Of a DNA stretch of 64,000 nucleotides, positions 9,252 through 17,751 are shown in pieces (position 1 is the first letter of the stretch; every line of letters starts with the position of its first letter). The notes beneath the pieces are model-generated. The model did no database searches. It was not told the DNA's origin and worked only from the letters and a program-made list of their open reading frames with translations. Origin of the DNA: Parazoarcus communis SWub3 = DSM 12120 (lineage in GTDB: Bacteria > Pseudomonadota > Gammaproteobacteria > Burkholderiales > Rhodocyclaceae); NCBI RefSeq assembly GCF_003226565.1, contig NZ_QKOE01000015.1, positions 1-64,000 of the forward strand, written 5' to 3'. A program made the translations under genes and the position numbers.

Positions 9252-9332
9252 CCCTCGCTTTAGCCGGATTTATTGAGCGCCCGCAAGCTATGGATCAAAT
9301 CGGCGCTATGGCGTGAAATTAGCTTGCGGACG
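9252..9332 (-). promoter_or_regulatory. metX: SAM-II-like riboswitch aptamer upstream of metX
   Basis: Minus-strand reading gives a 10-bp helix: CCGCAAGCTA (9329-9320) pairs with TAGCTTGCGG (9290-9281). The loop opens with ATTTCACGCC, and after the helix come CAATAAAT and CGGCTAAAG. This order (P1, loop starting AUUU, P1 prime, then AUAAAU and GCUAAA) is the SAM-II (SAM_alpha) consensus as I know it. The loop segment AGCGCC can also pair with GGCGCT just after the helix, which fits the pseudoknotted fold of the class. A terminator follows at once and metX is the next gene. The related SAM-V class shares this architecture and cannot be excluded. Confidence 0.82.
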
Positions 9333-9473
9333 GTGAAAAGTCAAACGAGCAGTCTTGAGCGCGCAGTGTGGTCGGGATGATCCGGGCGCATGTCATGCGC
9401 GCTCCCCGCAGGGCAAGGATCGATTCGGTAGCGTGGTAAGATTTTGCCTTGTGATTCCTCGCGCTGACCCCGA

Positions 9474-9677
9474 ATGATCCGCATCACCCTCAATGGCCAG
9501 GTCGAAACCCTGGAAGACGGCCTTACCGTGCTTGCCTTGCTCGCGCAACGTGGTCTGGTCGGCAAGCGTCTGGCGGTCGAGCGCAATGGCGAGATCGTGC
9601 CGCGTGCCCGTCATGGCGAGGTCGAGCTGACCGATGGCGACCAGCTCGAGATCGTGGTTGCGGTGGGTGGTGGCTGA
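9474..9677 (+). CDS. thiS: Sulfur carrier protein ThiS
   Basis: ThiS carries sulfur as a C-terminal thiocarboxylate for building the thiazole ring of thiamine. The 67-residue protein has the ubiquitin-like start MIRITLNGQ, the pattern [12 protein letters not shown] in the middle and a C-terminal glycine run (VAVGGG), which provides the required Gly-Gly end. It lies 78 bases upstream of thiG on the same strand, the usual arrangement. Length is typical. Confidence 0.95.
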   Translation: MIRITLNGQVETLEDGLTVLALLAQRGLVGKRLAVERNGEIVPRARHGEVELTDGDQLEIVVAVGGG

Positions 9678-9755
9678 TGGTGCGGACGCCCGCCGGGGCC
9701 ATGATCGCGCCGGTTCTCGCTTCTGTCCTATAGATATTTCATTACAGGTTCCAAC

Positions 9756-10541
9756 ATGAACGATCCTTTGGTGATTGCTGGCAAGTCCTACGATTCGCGG
9801 CTGCTGGTGGGAACCGGCAAATACAAGGATTTTGCCGAAACCCGTGCCGCCATCGATGCCAGTGGCGCCGCCATCGTGACGGTGGCGATCCGCCGCACCA
9901 ACATTGGCCAGAATCCGGGCGAGCCCAATCTGCTCGAGGTGTTGCCTCCCGAACAGTTCACCATCCTGCCCAATACTGCCGGCTGCTACAGCGCCGACGA
10001 CGCGGTGCGTACCTTGCGTCTGGCGCGTGAGCTGCTCGATGGCCATGCGCTGGTCAAGCTCGAGGTCCTGGGGGATCCCAAATCGCTGTTCCCCAACATG
10101 CCCGAAACCCTGAAGGCGGCCGAGACCTTGGTCAAGGACGGCTTCGACGTCATGGTGTACTGCTCGGACGACCCCATCCAGGCGAAGATGCTGGAGGACA
10201 TCGGTTGCGCCGCGATCATGCCGCTGGCTTCGCTGATTGGCTCTGGCATGGGCATTCTCAATCCCTGGAACCTGCGTCTGATCATCGACAATGCCAAGGT
10301 GCCGGTCATCGTCGACGCCGGGGTCGGTACCGCGTCGGATGCGGCGATCGCCATGGAGCTGGGCTGCGACGGCGTGCTGATGAATACCGCGATCGCGCTT
10401 GCCGGTCAGCCGGTGCTGATGGCCAGCGCAATGAAGAAGGCGGTCGAGGCCGGGCGCGAGGCCTTCCTCGCCGGGCGCATGCCGCGCAAGTTCTACTCGG
10501 CCGACCCCAGCTCGCCCACTTCGGGGTTGATCGGTTCATGA
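9756..10541 (+). CDS. thiG: Thiazole synthase ThiG
   Basis: ThiG condenses deoxyxylulose phosphate, dehydroglycine and ThiS thiocarboxylate into the thiamine thiazole phosphate. The 261-residue TIM-barrel protein shows [16 protein letters not shown] near the start, the Schiff-base lysine segment LVKLEVLGD near residue 100, [10 protein letters not shown], and the phosphate-binding end [20 protein letters not shown]. It follows thiS and overlaps trmB through an ATGA junction. Confidence 0.96.
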   Translation: MNDPLVIAGKSYDSRLLVGTGKYKDFAETRAAIDASGAAIVTVAIRRTNIGQNPGEPNLLEVLPPEQFTILPNTAGCYSADDAVRTLRLARELLDGHALVKLEVLGDPKSLFPNMPETLKAAETLVKDGFDVMVYCSDDPIQAKMLEDIGCAAIMPLASLIGSGMGILNPWNLRLIIDNAKVPVIVDAGVGTASDAAIAMELGCDGVLMNTAIALAGQPVLMASAMKKAVEAGREAFLAGRMPRKFYSADPSSPTSGLIGS

Positions 10542-11269
10542 GCGACGTGCAGGACAGCAGGGTCGAGATCATCGGCCAGGACAGCCCGGAACATCGCTTC
10601 TCCAGCCGCAGCATCCGCAGCTTCGTGCTGCGTCAGGGACGGATGTCCGGCGCCCAGCAGCGCTACATGGACGAGATGCTGCCGAAGGTCGGCATTCCCT
10701 ACCGTGCCGCGCCGCTTGATCTCGAGGCCGCTTTCGGTCGCAAGGCGCCCAAGATTCTCGAGATCGGGTTTGGCATGGGCGAGACCACCGCGCGTATCGC
10801 CACTGCACACCCCGGGCAGGACTATCTGGGCATCGAAGTTCATGGTCCCGGCGTCGGCGCGTTATGCAAGCTGCTGGCCGAGGGGGACATCGGCAATGTC
10901 CGCATCATGCAGCACGATGCGGTCGAGGTCATGCGCGACATGATCGCCGACGGCGCGCTGGCGGGCGTGCATGTGTTCTTTCCGGATCCGTGGCGCAAGG
11001 CCCGGCACCATAAGCGCCGCATCATCCAGCCTGATTTCGTCGCGCTGGTGGCAAGCAAGCTGGCGCCCGGTGGCTACTTGCATTGCGCCACCGACTGGGA
11101 GGACTATGCTCACTGGATGCTGGAGGTGCTGGCGGCAGAGCCGGCGCTGCAGAACACCGCGGAGGGCTTTGCGCCGCGGCCGGATTACCGGCCGCTGACA
11201 AAGTTCGAAAACCGGGGTCTCAGGTTGGGGCATGGCGTATGGGACCTGGTGTTTCGCCGCCGCGCCTGA
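10538..11269 (+). CDS. trmB: tRNA (guanine-N7-)-methyltransferase TrmB
   Basis: TrmB makes m7G at position 46 in the variable loop of tRNA using SAM. The 243-residue protein has the SAM motif [12 protein letters not shown] at about residue 71 and the family signature [19 protein letters not shown]. The start ATG (10538) overlaps the thiG stop as ATGA, so it is coupled to the thiamine genes; this pairing is common in related betaproteobacteria, as I recall, and says little about function. Confidence 0.95.
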   Translation: MSDVQDSRVEIIGQDSPEHRFSSRSIRSFVLRQGRMSGAQQRYMDEMLPKVGIPYRAAPLDLEAAFGRKAPKILEIGFGMGETTARIATAHPGQDYLGIEVHGPGVGALCKLLAEGDIGNVRIMQHDAVEVMRDMIADGALAGVHVFFPDPWRKARHHKRRIIQPDFVALVASKLAPGGYLHCATDWEDYAHWMLEVLAAEPALQNTAEGFAPRPDYRPLTKFENRGLRLGHGVWDLVFRRRA

Positions 11270-11298
11270 GCACATAACGGAAAAGACAAGGACACGGG

Positions 11299-13128
11299 GT
11301 GATCGGATTGTTCAGGTTTGCTGGGCGGGTGGTGCGTGCGCTGTGGCGTTGGCTGGATGCGATCCGGCGTACGGTGTTCAATCTCGTGCTGCTCTTTGTC
11401 ATTGGCGCGGTGGTGGCGATGTTCTTCCGTTCGGCCCCCGAGATTCCTGACGGGGCGGTGCTGGTGCTGAGTCCGAGTGGCGCTCTGGTCGAGCAGGCCA
11501 CGCTGGACGAACCGCTTGCGCTGCTGACGTCGAAGGGGAGTGAGGGCGGACAGACCGTGCTCCACGACCTCATCGAGGCGGTCAATGCTGCGCGCGAAGA
11601 CAGCCGGATCGCCGCGCTGGTCCTGCATACCGATGACCTGCAGGCAGGCAGCTTGTCCAAGCTGGCTGAATTGCGTACCGCCATCGCCGCGTTCAAGGCG
11701 ACCGGCAGGCCGGTGCTGGCCCGTGGCGAGCGCTACACGCAATCCCAGTACTATCTGGCGTCGATTGCGGACGAACTGCATCTGGCGCCGGACGGCTTCG
11801 TGCTGTTGCAGGGTCTGGCGCGTTATGGCAGCTACTTCCGTGGCGCGCTCGATGCGCTTGGAGTCAAGGTGCATGTGTTCCGGGTTGGCGAGTACAAGTC
11901 CTTCTCCGAACCCTTCACCCGCAGCGACATGTCCGACGAGGACCGCACGGCCACCCGGGACCTGCTCGATGCGATCTGGGGGCATTTCCGCGCTGACGTC
12001 GCGGCTGCGCGCAAGCAGCCGGCAGAGGCGTTTGACCGTTATGTGGTCGGTTATCGCGATGCCCTTGCCGCGGCAGGTGGCGATGCGGCGGAGGCGGCGA
12101 AACAGGCTGGCCTGGTGGATCGATTTTCGACCCGCGATGAGTGGCGTGCCTACCTGATCGAGCGTTTTGGTGCCGATGCGGACGGCAAGACGGTGCGTCA
12201 TGTGGAGGCGGCTACTTATCTGGCCGGCGTGCGGTCGCAACGCCAGGGGGCGGGTGAGCGTATTGCGGTGGTGGTGGCGCAGGGGGCGATTGCCGATGGC
12301 CGCCAGCCGCCGGGCGTGGTGGGCGGGGACAATTTCGCCCAGATGATCCGCGAGGCACGCGAGGATGACTCGATCAAGGCGGTGGTCTTGCGCATCGACA
12401 GCCCGGGGGGGAGTGCCTGGGCGTCCGAGTTGATCCGCCGCGAACTCGAGCTGACCCGCCAGGCAGGCAAGCCGGTGATCGCGTCGATGAGCTCGGTCGC
12501 CGCTTCCGGAGGCTACTGGATTGCGGCCGGTGCTGACGAGGTGTGGGCCGCACCGACAACGGTGACCGGCTCGATCGGCATCTTTGCGATGTTCCCTGAA
12601 TTCGTCGAACCCTTGAAGCGGCTCGGCGTTACCACCGACGGTGTGGCCACCGGACCGCTGGCCGGCGCGCTCGATCCGCGCCGCCCCTTGTCGGCGCAGG
12701 CTGCAGAGTCCATGCAGATGGCGATCGAACATGGCTATCAGCGCTTCCTGCAAACGGTGGCGACGGCGCGCAACATGAAGGTCGACGAGGTCGACAAAGT
12801 GGCGCGTGGGCGGGTCTGGACCGGTGAGGCCGCCGCTGAGCTGGGCCTGGTAGACCAGATCGGTGGTCTGGAGGACGCCATCGCGGCGGCGGCAAAACGT
12901 GCGAGTCTGGAGCGTTACAGTCTGGTCTGGCCGTCCGTCGGCCTGTCGCCTGGTCAGCTGATCCTGCAGCGGCTGCTTGGCTTTGCCGGCATCGAGCCGG
13001 GCGTGCAGCTGGGGGGGGGCTCACCGATCGGGCAGATGCTTGGCCGTCTGCAACGTGAAGTTGGCGATCTGTTGAACTGGAACGATCCTCGGCACCTCTA
13101 CGTGCATTGCCTGTGCGAAGCGCCTTGA
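11299..13128 (+). CDS. sppA: Signal peptide peptidase SppA (long, 67K type)
   Basis: SppA is an inner membrane serine protease that degrades released signal peptides. The 609-residue protein has one N-terminal membrane helix (about residues 26-43) and two tandem ClpP-like domains. The general-base lysine lies in EYKSFSEPF (about residue 199) in the first domain and the nucleophile serine in AASGGYW (about 403) in the second, matching the Lys-Ser dyad split of the E. coli long form. The GTG start at 11299 gives a basic segment before the helix. It stands 29 bases after trmB and may be read through from it. Confidence 0.93.
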   Translation: MIGLFRFAGRVVRALWRWLDAIRRTVFNLVLLFVIGAVVAMFFRSAPEIPDGAVLVLSPSGALVEQATLDEPLALLTSKGSEGGQTVLHDLIEAVNAAREDSRIAALVLHTDDLQAGSLSKLAELRTAIAAFKATGRPVLARGERYTQSQYYLASIADELHLAPDGFVLLQGLARYGSYFRGALDALGVKVHVFRVGEYKSFSEPFTRSDMSDEDRTATRDLLDAIWGHFRADVAAARKQPAEAFDRYVVGYRDALAAAGGDAAEAAKQAGLVDRFSTRDEWRAYLIERFGADADGKTVRHVEAATYLAGVRSQRQGAGERIAVVVAQGAIADGRQPPGVVGGDNFAQMIREAREDDSIKAVVLRIDSPGGSAWASELIRRELELTRQAGKPVIASMSSVAASGGYWIAAGADEVWAAPTTVTGSIGIFAMFPEFVEPLKRLGVTTDGVATGPLAGALDPRRPLSAQAAESMQMAIEHGYQRFLQTVATARNMKVDEVDKVARGRVWTGEAAAELGLVDQIGGLEDAIAAAAKRASLERYSLVWPSVGLSPGQLILQRLLGFAGIEPGVQLGGGSPIGQMLGRLQREVGDLLNWNDPRHLYVHCLCEAP

Positions 13129-13176
13129 GGGCCAGTCCTGAGAAGCTGTAAAGAAGCTTGCGCATACTTGGCGCGT

Positions 13177-13197
13177 GCCGGGTCCTGAGGGCCCGGC
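13177..13197 (+). terminator. Possible weak terminator after sppA
   Basis: GCCGGG and CCCGGC form a short GC hairpin 48 bases after the sppA stop. No T-run follows, so this is tentative. A TAGAAT -10-like element follows at about 13253, ahead of the RND adaptor gene. Confidence 0.3.
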
Positions 13198-13367
13198 CGT
13201 GTCGTCGTGACGCTTTCAGGGCGCTTTACAAGCGCTGAGTTCGGGCGAAGCGGTTAGAATCAGCGTTTGCTAATAAATATCCCGTCACTCAGGGCTTCCT
13301 GTGCGCCGCGTCCTTGATCCTTTTGGCGTGAGTGGCGGCTGTCCGTCAATCCAGGGATTCTCGTCCG

Positions 13368-14555
13368 ATGCGCCGTCTGCTGTTGCCTGTCCTCATCATC
13401 GCATTTGCGCTGGCCGGTTTCATCGCGCTCAAGGCCAGTCGCCCGGCACCACCACAGGTCGAGGTTCGCGAGCGTAGCTGGCGGGTGGAAGCGGTGGCGG
13501 TGTCGCCACAATCTGCTCAGCCGACCCTGGTGCTATACGGCCGTATCGAGGCCCCTGACCGAGTGCGGGCCGCTGCACCCGTCAGCGGGCGCATTCTGGA
13601 ACTCAAGGTGCGCGATGGCGACAAGGTGGCCCAGGGGACGGTGCTGGCGCGCCTGGACCCGCGCGACCTCGAGCCCCGGGTGACGCAGGCCCGCGGCGAT
13701 GTCGACCGCGAGCTGATCCGTCACCGGACCGACCTGGCTGCAATCGAGCAGGAGCGGACCTTGCTCAGGCTTGCCGAGGCCAAGCAGGCGCGCTTCGAAA
13801 AATTGATGAACGCGCGGCTGGGCGCCGAAAGCAACTACGATCAGACCCGCGAGGAGGTCGCCCGTGTGCGCCTGTCACTGGCGCAGCGCGAACAGGCGAT
13901 TGCCGAGCATCCGGCCCGGCTGGCGCAGTTGCGGGCCAAACTCGCCGAGGCAGAGCGCGACGCGCGCCGCGGTGAGATCGTGGCGCCATTTGCAGCCCGG
14001 ATCGGCAAGGTCGAGGTTGCTGCCGGAGATCAGGTGCAGGCCGGTCAGGCTTTGCTGACCCTGTTCGCCTCTGATGCGCTCTTCCTGCGCGCCCAGATTC
14101 CCGCCGTCTATGCCGAAGAGTTGCGTGCCGCGCTGGCCCGTGGCGAACAGCCGGAAGCCACGGCCGACTTCGGTACCAGCCGTTTGCGCGCCCGTCTTGA
14201 GCGCATTGGGGGGGAGGCCGATGCGCGTGGCGTCGACGTGCTGCTGAGGGTGGAAGAGGGCACCGGCCTGCCGTCCGGCGCTTTCGTCAATGCGTTGATG
14301 CAGCGTCCTGCGGTGGACGATGTCATCGTGTTGCCGCCGACGGCCCTGCATGGCGGAGATCGTATTTATGCCATCCGTAACGGACGCCTGACCGGTATCC
14401 GCGTCAGCCGTATCGGCGAACGTCGGACTGAGGCTGGGGTGGAACTGCTGTTGCGTGCGCCGGAGTTGCGCGCGGGTGAGCAGGTGATGCGTACCCATCT
14501 GCCCAACGCGATAGAAGGCCTGGCGGTCGAGGTGGTCGGGGCGGTTGCGCCATGA
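13368..14555 (+). CDS. RND efflux periplasmic adaptor (HlyD/AcrA family)
   Basis: This is the membrane fusion subunit linking an inner membrane RND pump to the outer membrane. The 395-residue protein has an N-terminal anchor or signal (RRLLLPVLIIAFALAGFI), a split lipoyl domain (AAPVSGRILELKVRDGDKVAQG and IVAPFAARIGKVEVAAGDQVQAG) and a helical hairpin between them (about residues 110-200). I chose the ATG at 13368 just before the hydrophobic segment over an in-frame GTG 36 bases upstream. The stop overlaps the pump start by ATGA. No lipobox was seen. Confidence 0.88.
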   Translation: MRRLLLPVLIIAFALAGFIALKASRPAPPQVEVRERSWRVEAVAVSPQSAQPTLVLYGRIEAPDRVRAAAPVSGRILELKVRDGDKVAQGTVLARLDPRDLEPRVTQARGDVDRELIRHRTDLAAIEQERTLLRLAEAKQARFEKLMNARLGAESNYDQTREEVARVRLSLAQREQAIAEHPARLAQLRAKLAEAERDARRGEIVAPFAARIGKVEVAAGDQVQAGQALLTLFASDALFLRAQIPAVYAEELRAALARGEQPEATADFGTSRLRARLERIGGEADARGVDVLLRVEEGTGLPSGAFVNALMQRPAVDDVIVLPPTALHGGDRIYAIRNGRLTGIRVSRIGERRTEAGVELLLRAPELRAGEQVMRTHLPNAIEGLAVEVVGAVAP

Positions 14556-17500
14556 AACAGCACGGGATGATGGCTGCGCTGGTTCACCACAAGGTGGCAG
14601 CCAACGTATTGATGCTGATTGCCTTTGTCCTTGGGGTCATCGGCATTACACGGATGAATGTGCAGTTCTTTCCGTCCTTCGAACTCGACGTGATCTCGGT
14701 CCGGGTGGTGTGGAGCGGCGCAGCGGCCGAGGATGTCGAGGTTGGCATCACCACCCCGCTGGAAGAGCGCTTGAAGACGGTCGATGGGCTCAAGAAGATG
14801 AGCTCCACTTCGGCCCAGGGCATCGCCAGCCTGACCCTGGAGCTGCATGAAGGCACCGATCCGCTGTTGGCTCTGGATCAGGTGCGGCAACGTGTGGATG
14901 AGTTCAGAAATCTGCCGCGCGACGCGGAAACGCCCGAAGTCAGCCGGGTGTCGCGCTATGAACCGATTGCGCGTCTGCTGGTACGGGGTGGCAGCGTCGA
15001 CGAGTTGCGCCCCTGGGTACGCCGTTTTGAGAGTGAGTTGCTGGCGGCCGGGGTGGATCGGGTCAGCATCACCGGCTTGCCGGAGGAGCGCATTGCGGTT
15101 GAGCTCCCCACCGCCACCCTCGAGACGCTGGGGCTGTCGCTGGTCGATGTCGGTGAGCGTATCGGCCAGGTCGCCCGCGACATTCCCGCCGGGGTGGCAG
15201 GGGAGCGTGATGGTGCGCGCGAGATCCGGGGCCTGGAGCAGCGCCGCGATGCCCTGGGTTTCGAGGAAGTGGCCGTGGTCAGCGATGGCCGTGGCCGGAT
15301 CGTGCTGGGCGAGATCGCGCAGATCCGGCGCGAGCCGCGACCCGGTGAGCTGGTGCTGAGCGAGGCGGGCGATGTTGTTGTCGAGATGCAGTTGCAGCGG
15401 GCCGAGAGCGGGCATTCGCTGCGCGCGGCGAGGGTGTTCGACGACTGGCTGGAAAAGACCCGGCCGACCTTGCCGCCGACCATCCGGCTGGAGGTCTTCG
15501 ATGCGCAATGGCAGCTGATCCGAGACCGCATCGAGTTGCTGATCAACAATGGTGTTTCGGGCCTGTTGCTGGTCGTGCTGGTGCTGTATCTGTTCCTGCC
15601 GGCGCGGGTGGCGTTCTGGGTGATGGTGGGGATTCCCACCGCCTTTCTGGCCACGCTCGGCTTGATGCTGTTCTTTGGCGGCACCATCAACATGATGAGC
15701 CTGTTTGCGCTGATCATGGCGCTGGGCATCATCGTGGACGATGCGATTGTGGTCAGCGAGGATGCCGACACCCATCGCAGCATGGGCGAGGGCGCCGAGC
15801 ATGCGGCGCTGGGTGGTGCGCGGCGCATGCTGTGGCCGGTTGTGGCCGCGTCGCTGACCACGGTGGCCGCCTTCATCCCGTTGATGATGGTCGGTGGCGT
15901 GATCGGCAACATCCTGGGTGATATCCCTTTTGTCATGATCATGGTGATCATGGCCTCGTTGCTGGAGAGCTTCCTGATCCTGCCGGCACACCTCAAGCTG
16001 GCACTGCAGCAGGATATGTCGCACAAGACTTCGGCCTTGCGCCGGCGTCTGGACGAGGGATTCTCGCATTTTCGTGACCACCGCTTCCGGCGTGCGGTCG
16101 AGGCTGCGCTGCATTGGCGTGGGGTAACGGTTGCGCTGACCCTGGCGATGATGGTGCTGGCGGTCGGCCTGCTGGCGGGTGGGCGGATCAATTTCGTCTT
16201 CTTCCCCACCCCCGAGGGGCAGGTGGTCTATGCCAACGCCACCTTTGTTGCCGGTACGCCGCGAGCGCACACCGAAGCTTTCCTGGCGGAGCTGGAGCGG
16301 GCATTGGTGGAGACCGAGCGCGAGCTTGGCGGTGGCCTGGTGCAGGTGGCGGTATCGCGGCTTGGCGGCACGATCTCGAGCGGTGCAGGGGGTGGCGCGA
16401 AGGGCGACCAGCTGGCGGCCATCCAGGTCGAGCTGGTTCCGCCCGATACCCGCGAGGTGCGCAACGAGCAGTTTCTCTCGACCTGGCGCAGCAAGGTACG
16501 TGAGCCCGCCGGGCTTGAGTTGCTTGTGTTCAATTCGCGTCAGTCCGGGCCGCCCGGACGGGATCTGAATGTGCGCCTGACCGGCGACAATGCGGATGCG
16601 CTCAAGGCCGCCGCGCTGGAGCTTGGCGAAACCATGAAGGCGATCGACGGAGTCAGCGAGATCGAGGACGACATGCCCTATGGGCGCGAGCAGCTGGTCT
16701 ATCGCCTGACGCCTGCCGGCGAGTCGCTTGGGCTGACCACCGAGAGTCTGGGACGTCAGCTGCGTGCTGCCTTCGATGGCCATCTGGCACAGCTGGTGCA
16801 GGTGGGTCGAGACGAACTCGAGGTCCGGGTCCTGCTGCCACGTGATGAGCGCGAGCGCCTGGACGTCTTCGAGCGGCTGGCGATCCGGATACCCGATGGG
16901 CGTTTCGTGCCCCTTGCCACGGTGGCAAGCTGGAGCTCGCGGCGGGGGTTCGAGGCCCTGCGTCATGCGGATGGCCGGCTGGCGGTCGAGGTCTCGGGCG
17001 AGATCGATACCAGCCGGAGCAATGCGGGTCTGGTGCAGGCCGAGTTGCTGCGTGAGGCGCTGCCGCAGCTTGCAGTCAAACACGCCGTGGAATACAGCTT
17101 TCAGGGACGGGCGGCGGATCAGCGCGAAACCATGGCCGACATGCAGGCAGGGCTGATGCTGGGTCTGGGGCTCATCTATCTGGTGCTGGTGTGGTCGTTC
17201 TCGTCCTGGTCCTGGCCACTGGTGGTGATGGCGGCGATTCCGCTCGGTCTGGCGGGGGCGATCTTCGGTCACTGGTTGCTGGGCTTGAACCTGACCATCC
17301 TGTCGATGTTCGGCCTGTTCGGCCTGTCCGGCATCGTGGTCAATAACTCCATCATTCTGGTCACCCTGTTCAAGGAGTTGCAGCACAAGGGCGCAAGCCT
17401 GCACGATGCACTGGTTGGCGCGGCCTGCGGCCGCCTGCGGGCGGTGCTGCTGACCTCGTTGACGACCATCGGCGGGCTGACGCCGTTACTTTTCGAGCGC

Positions 17501-17662
17501 TCGCTGCAGGCCCAGTTCCTGATTCCGATGGCGACCTCGATTGCCTTTGGGCTGGGGGTTTCGGCGGTACTGGTGCTGTTTTTCGTGCCTGCCCTGCTGT
17601 CGCTGGTGGAGGGCGCCAAACGACGTCTGATGGGCCGCTGGGCACGTCCTGCCACCGCCTGA
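14552..17662 (+). CDS. RND efflux permease
   Basis: This 1036-residue inner membrane pump belongs to the AcrB superfamily. It has the N-terminal helix followed by NVQFFPSFE, two large periplasmic domains, and two sets of membrane helices. The proton-relay segment LGIIVDDAIVVSED keeps the paired Asp. Substrate cannot be inferred: it differs from the classical drug pump at 35367 in its VQFFP entry segment and has no outer membrane gene next to it. It forms an overlapping pair with the adaptor, so both are made together; an outer membrane channel from elsewhere would be needed. Confidence 0.9.
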   Translation: MKQHGMMAALVHHKVAANVLMLIAFVLGVIGITRMNVQFFPSFELDVISVRVVWSGAAAEDVEVGITTPLEERLKTVDGLKKMSSTSAQGIASLTLELHEGTDPLLALDQVRQRVDEFRNLPRDAETPEVSRVSRYEPIARLLVRGGSVDELRPWVRRFESELLAAGVDRVSITGLPEERIAVELPTATLETLGLSLVDVGERIGQVARDIPAGVAGERDGAREIRGLEQRRDALGFEEVAVVSDGRGRIVLGEIAQIRREPRPGELVLSEAGDVVVEMQLQRAESGHSLRAARVFDDWLEKTRPTLPPTIRLEVFDAQWQLIRDRIELLINNGVSGLLLVVLVLYLFLPARVAFWVMVGIPTAFLATLGLMLFFGGTINMMSLFALIMALGIIVDDAIVVSEDADTHRSMGEGAEHAALGGARRMLWPVVAASLTTVAAFIPLMMVGGVIGNILGDIPFVMIMVIMASLLESFLILPAHLKLALQQDMSHKTSALRRRLDEGFSHFRDHRFRRAVEAALHWRGVTVALTLAMMVLAVGLLAGGRINFVFFPTPEGQVVYANATFVAGTPRAHTEAFLAELERALVETERELGGGLVQVAVSRLGGTISSGAGGGAKGDQLAAIQVELVPPDTREVRNEQFLSTWRSKVREPAGLELLVFNSRQSGPPGRDLNVRLTGDNADALKAAALELGETMKAIDGVSEIEDDMPYGREQLVYRLTPAGESLGLTTESLGRQLRAAFDGHLAQLVQVGRDELEVRVLLPRDERERLDVFERLAIRIPDGRFVPLATVASWSSRRGFEALRHADGRLAVEVSGEIDTSRSNAGLVQAELLREALPQLAVKHAVEYSFQGRAADQRETMADMQAGLMLGLGLIYLVLVWSFSSWSWPLVVMAAIPLGLAGAIFGHWLLGLNLTILSMFGLFGLSGIVVNNSIILVTLFKELQHKGASLHDALVGAACGRLRAVLLTSLTTIGGLTPLLFERSLQAQFLIPMATSIAFGLGVSAVLVLFFVPALLSLVEGAKRRLMGRWARPATA

Positions 17663-17751
17663 CAGGGTCACGGCGGTTCAGGCGGGGCGTTACGCCAGGG
17701 GTCGAGCAGCGGCCTTGATGCGTGATGGCCCGTGCCGGATGTGCGGGCGAA

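Noticed and set aside
14366-17404. Open frame of about 1000 codons on the minus strand
   Set aside because: It is antisense to the RND permease, whose motifs are clear. Its translation is Gln/His/Arg-rich without any domain.
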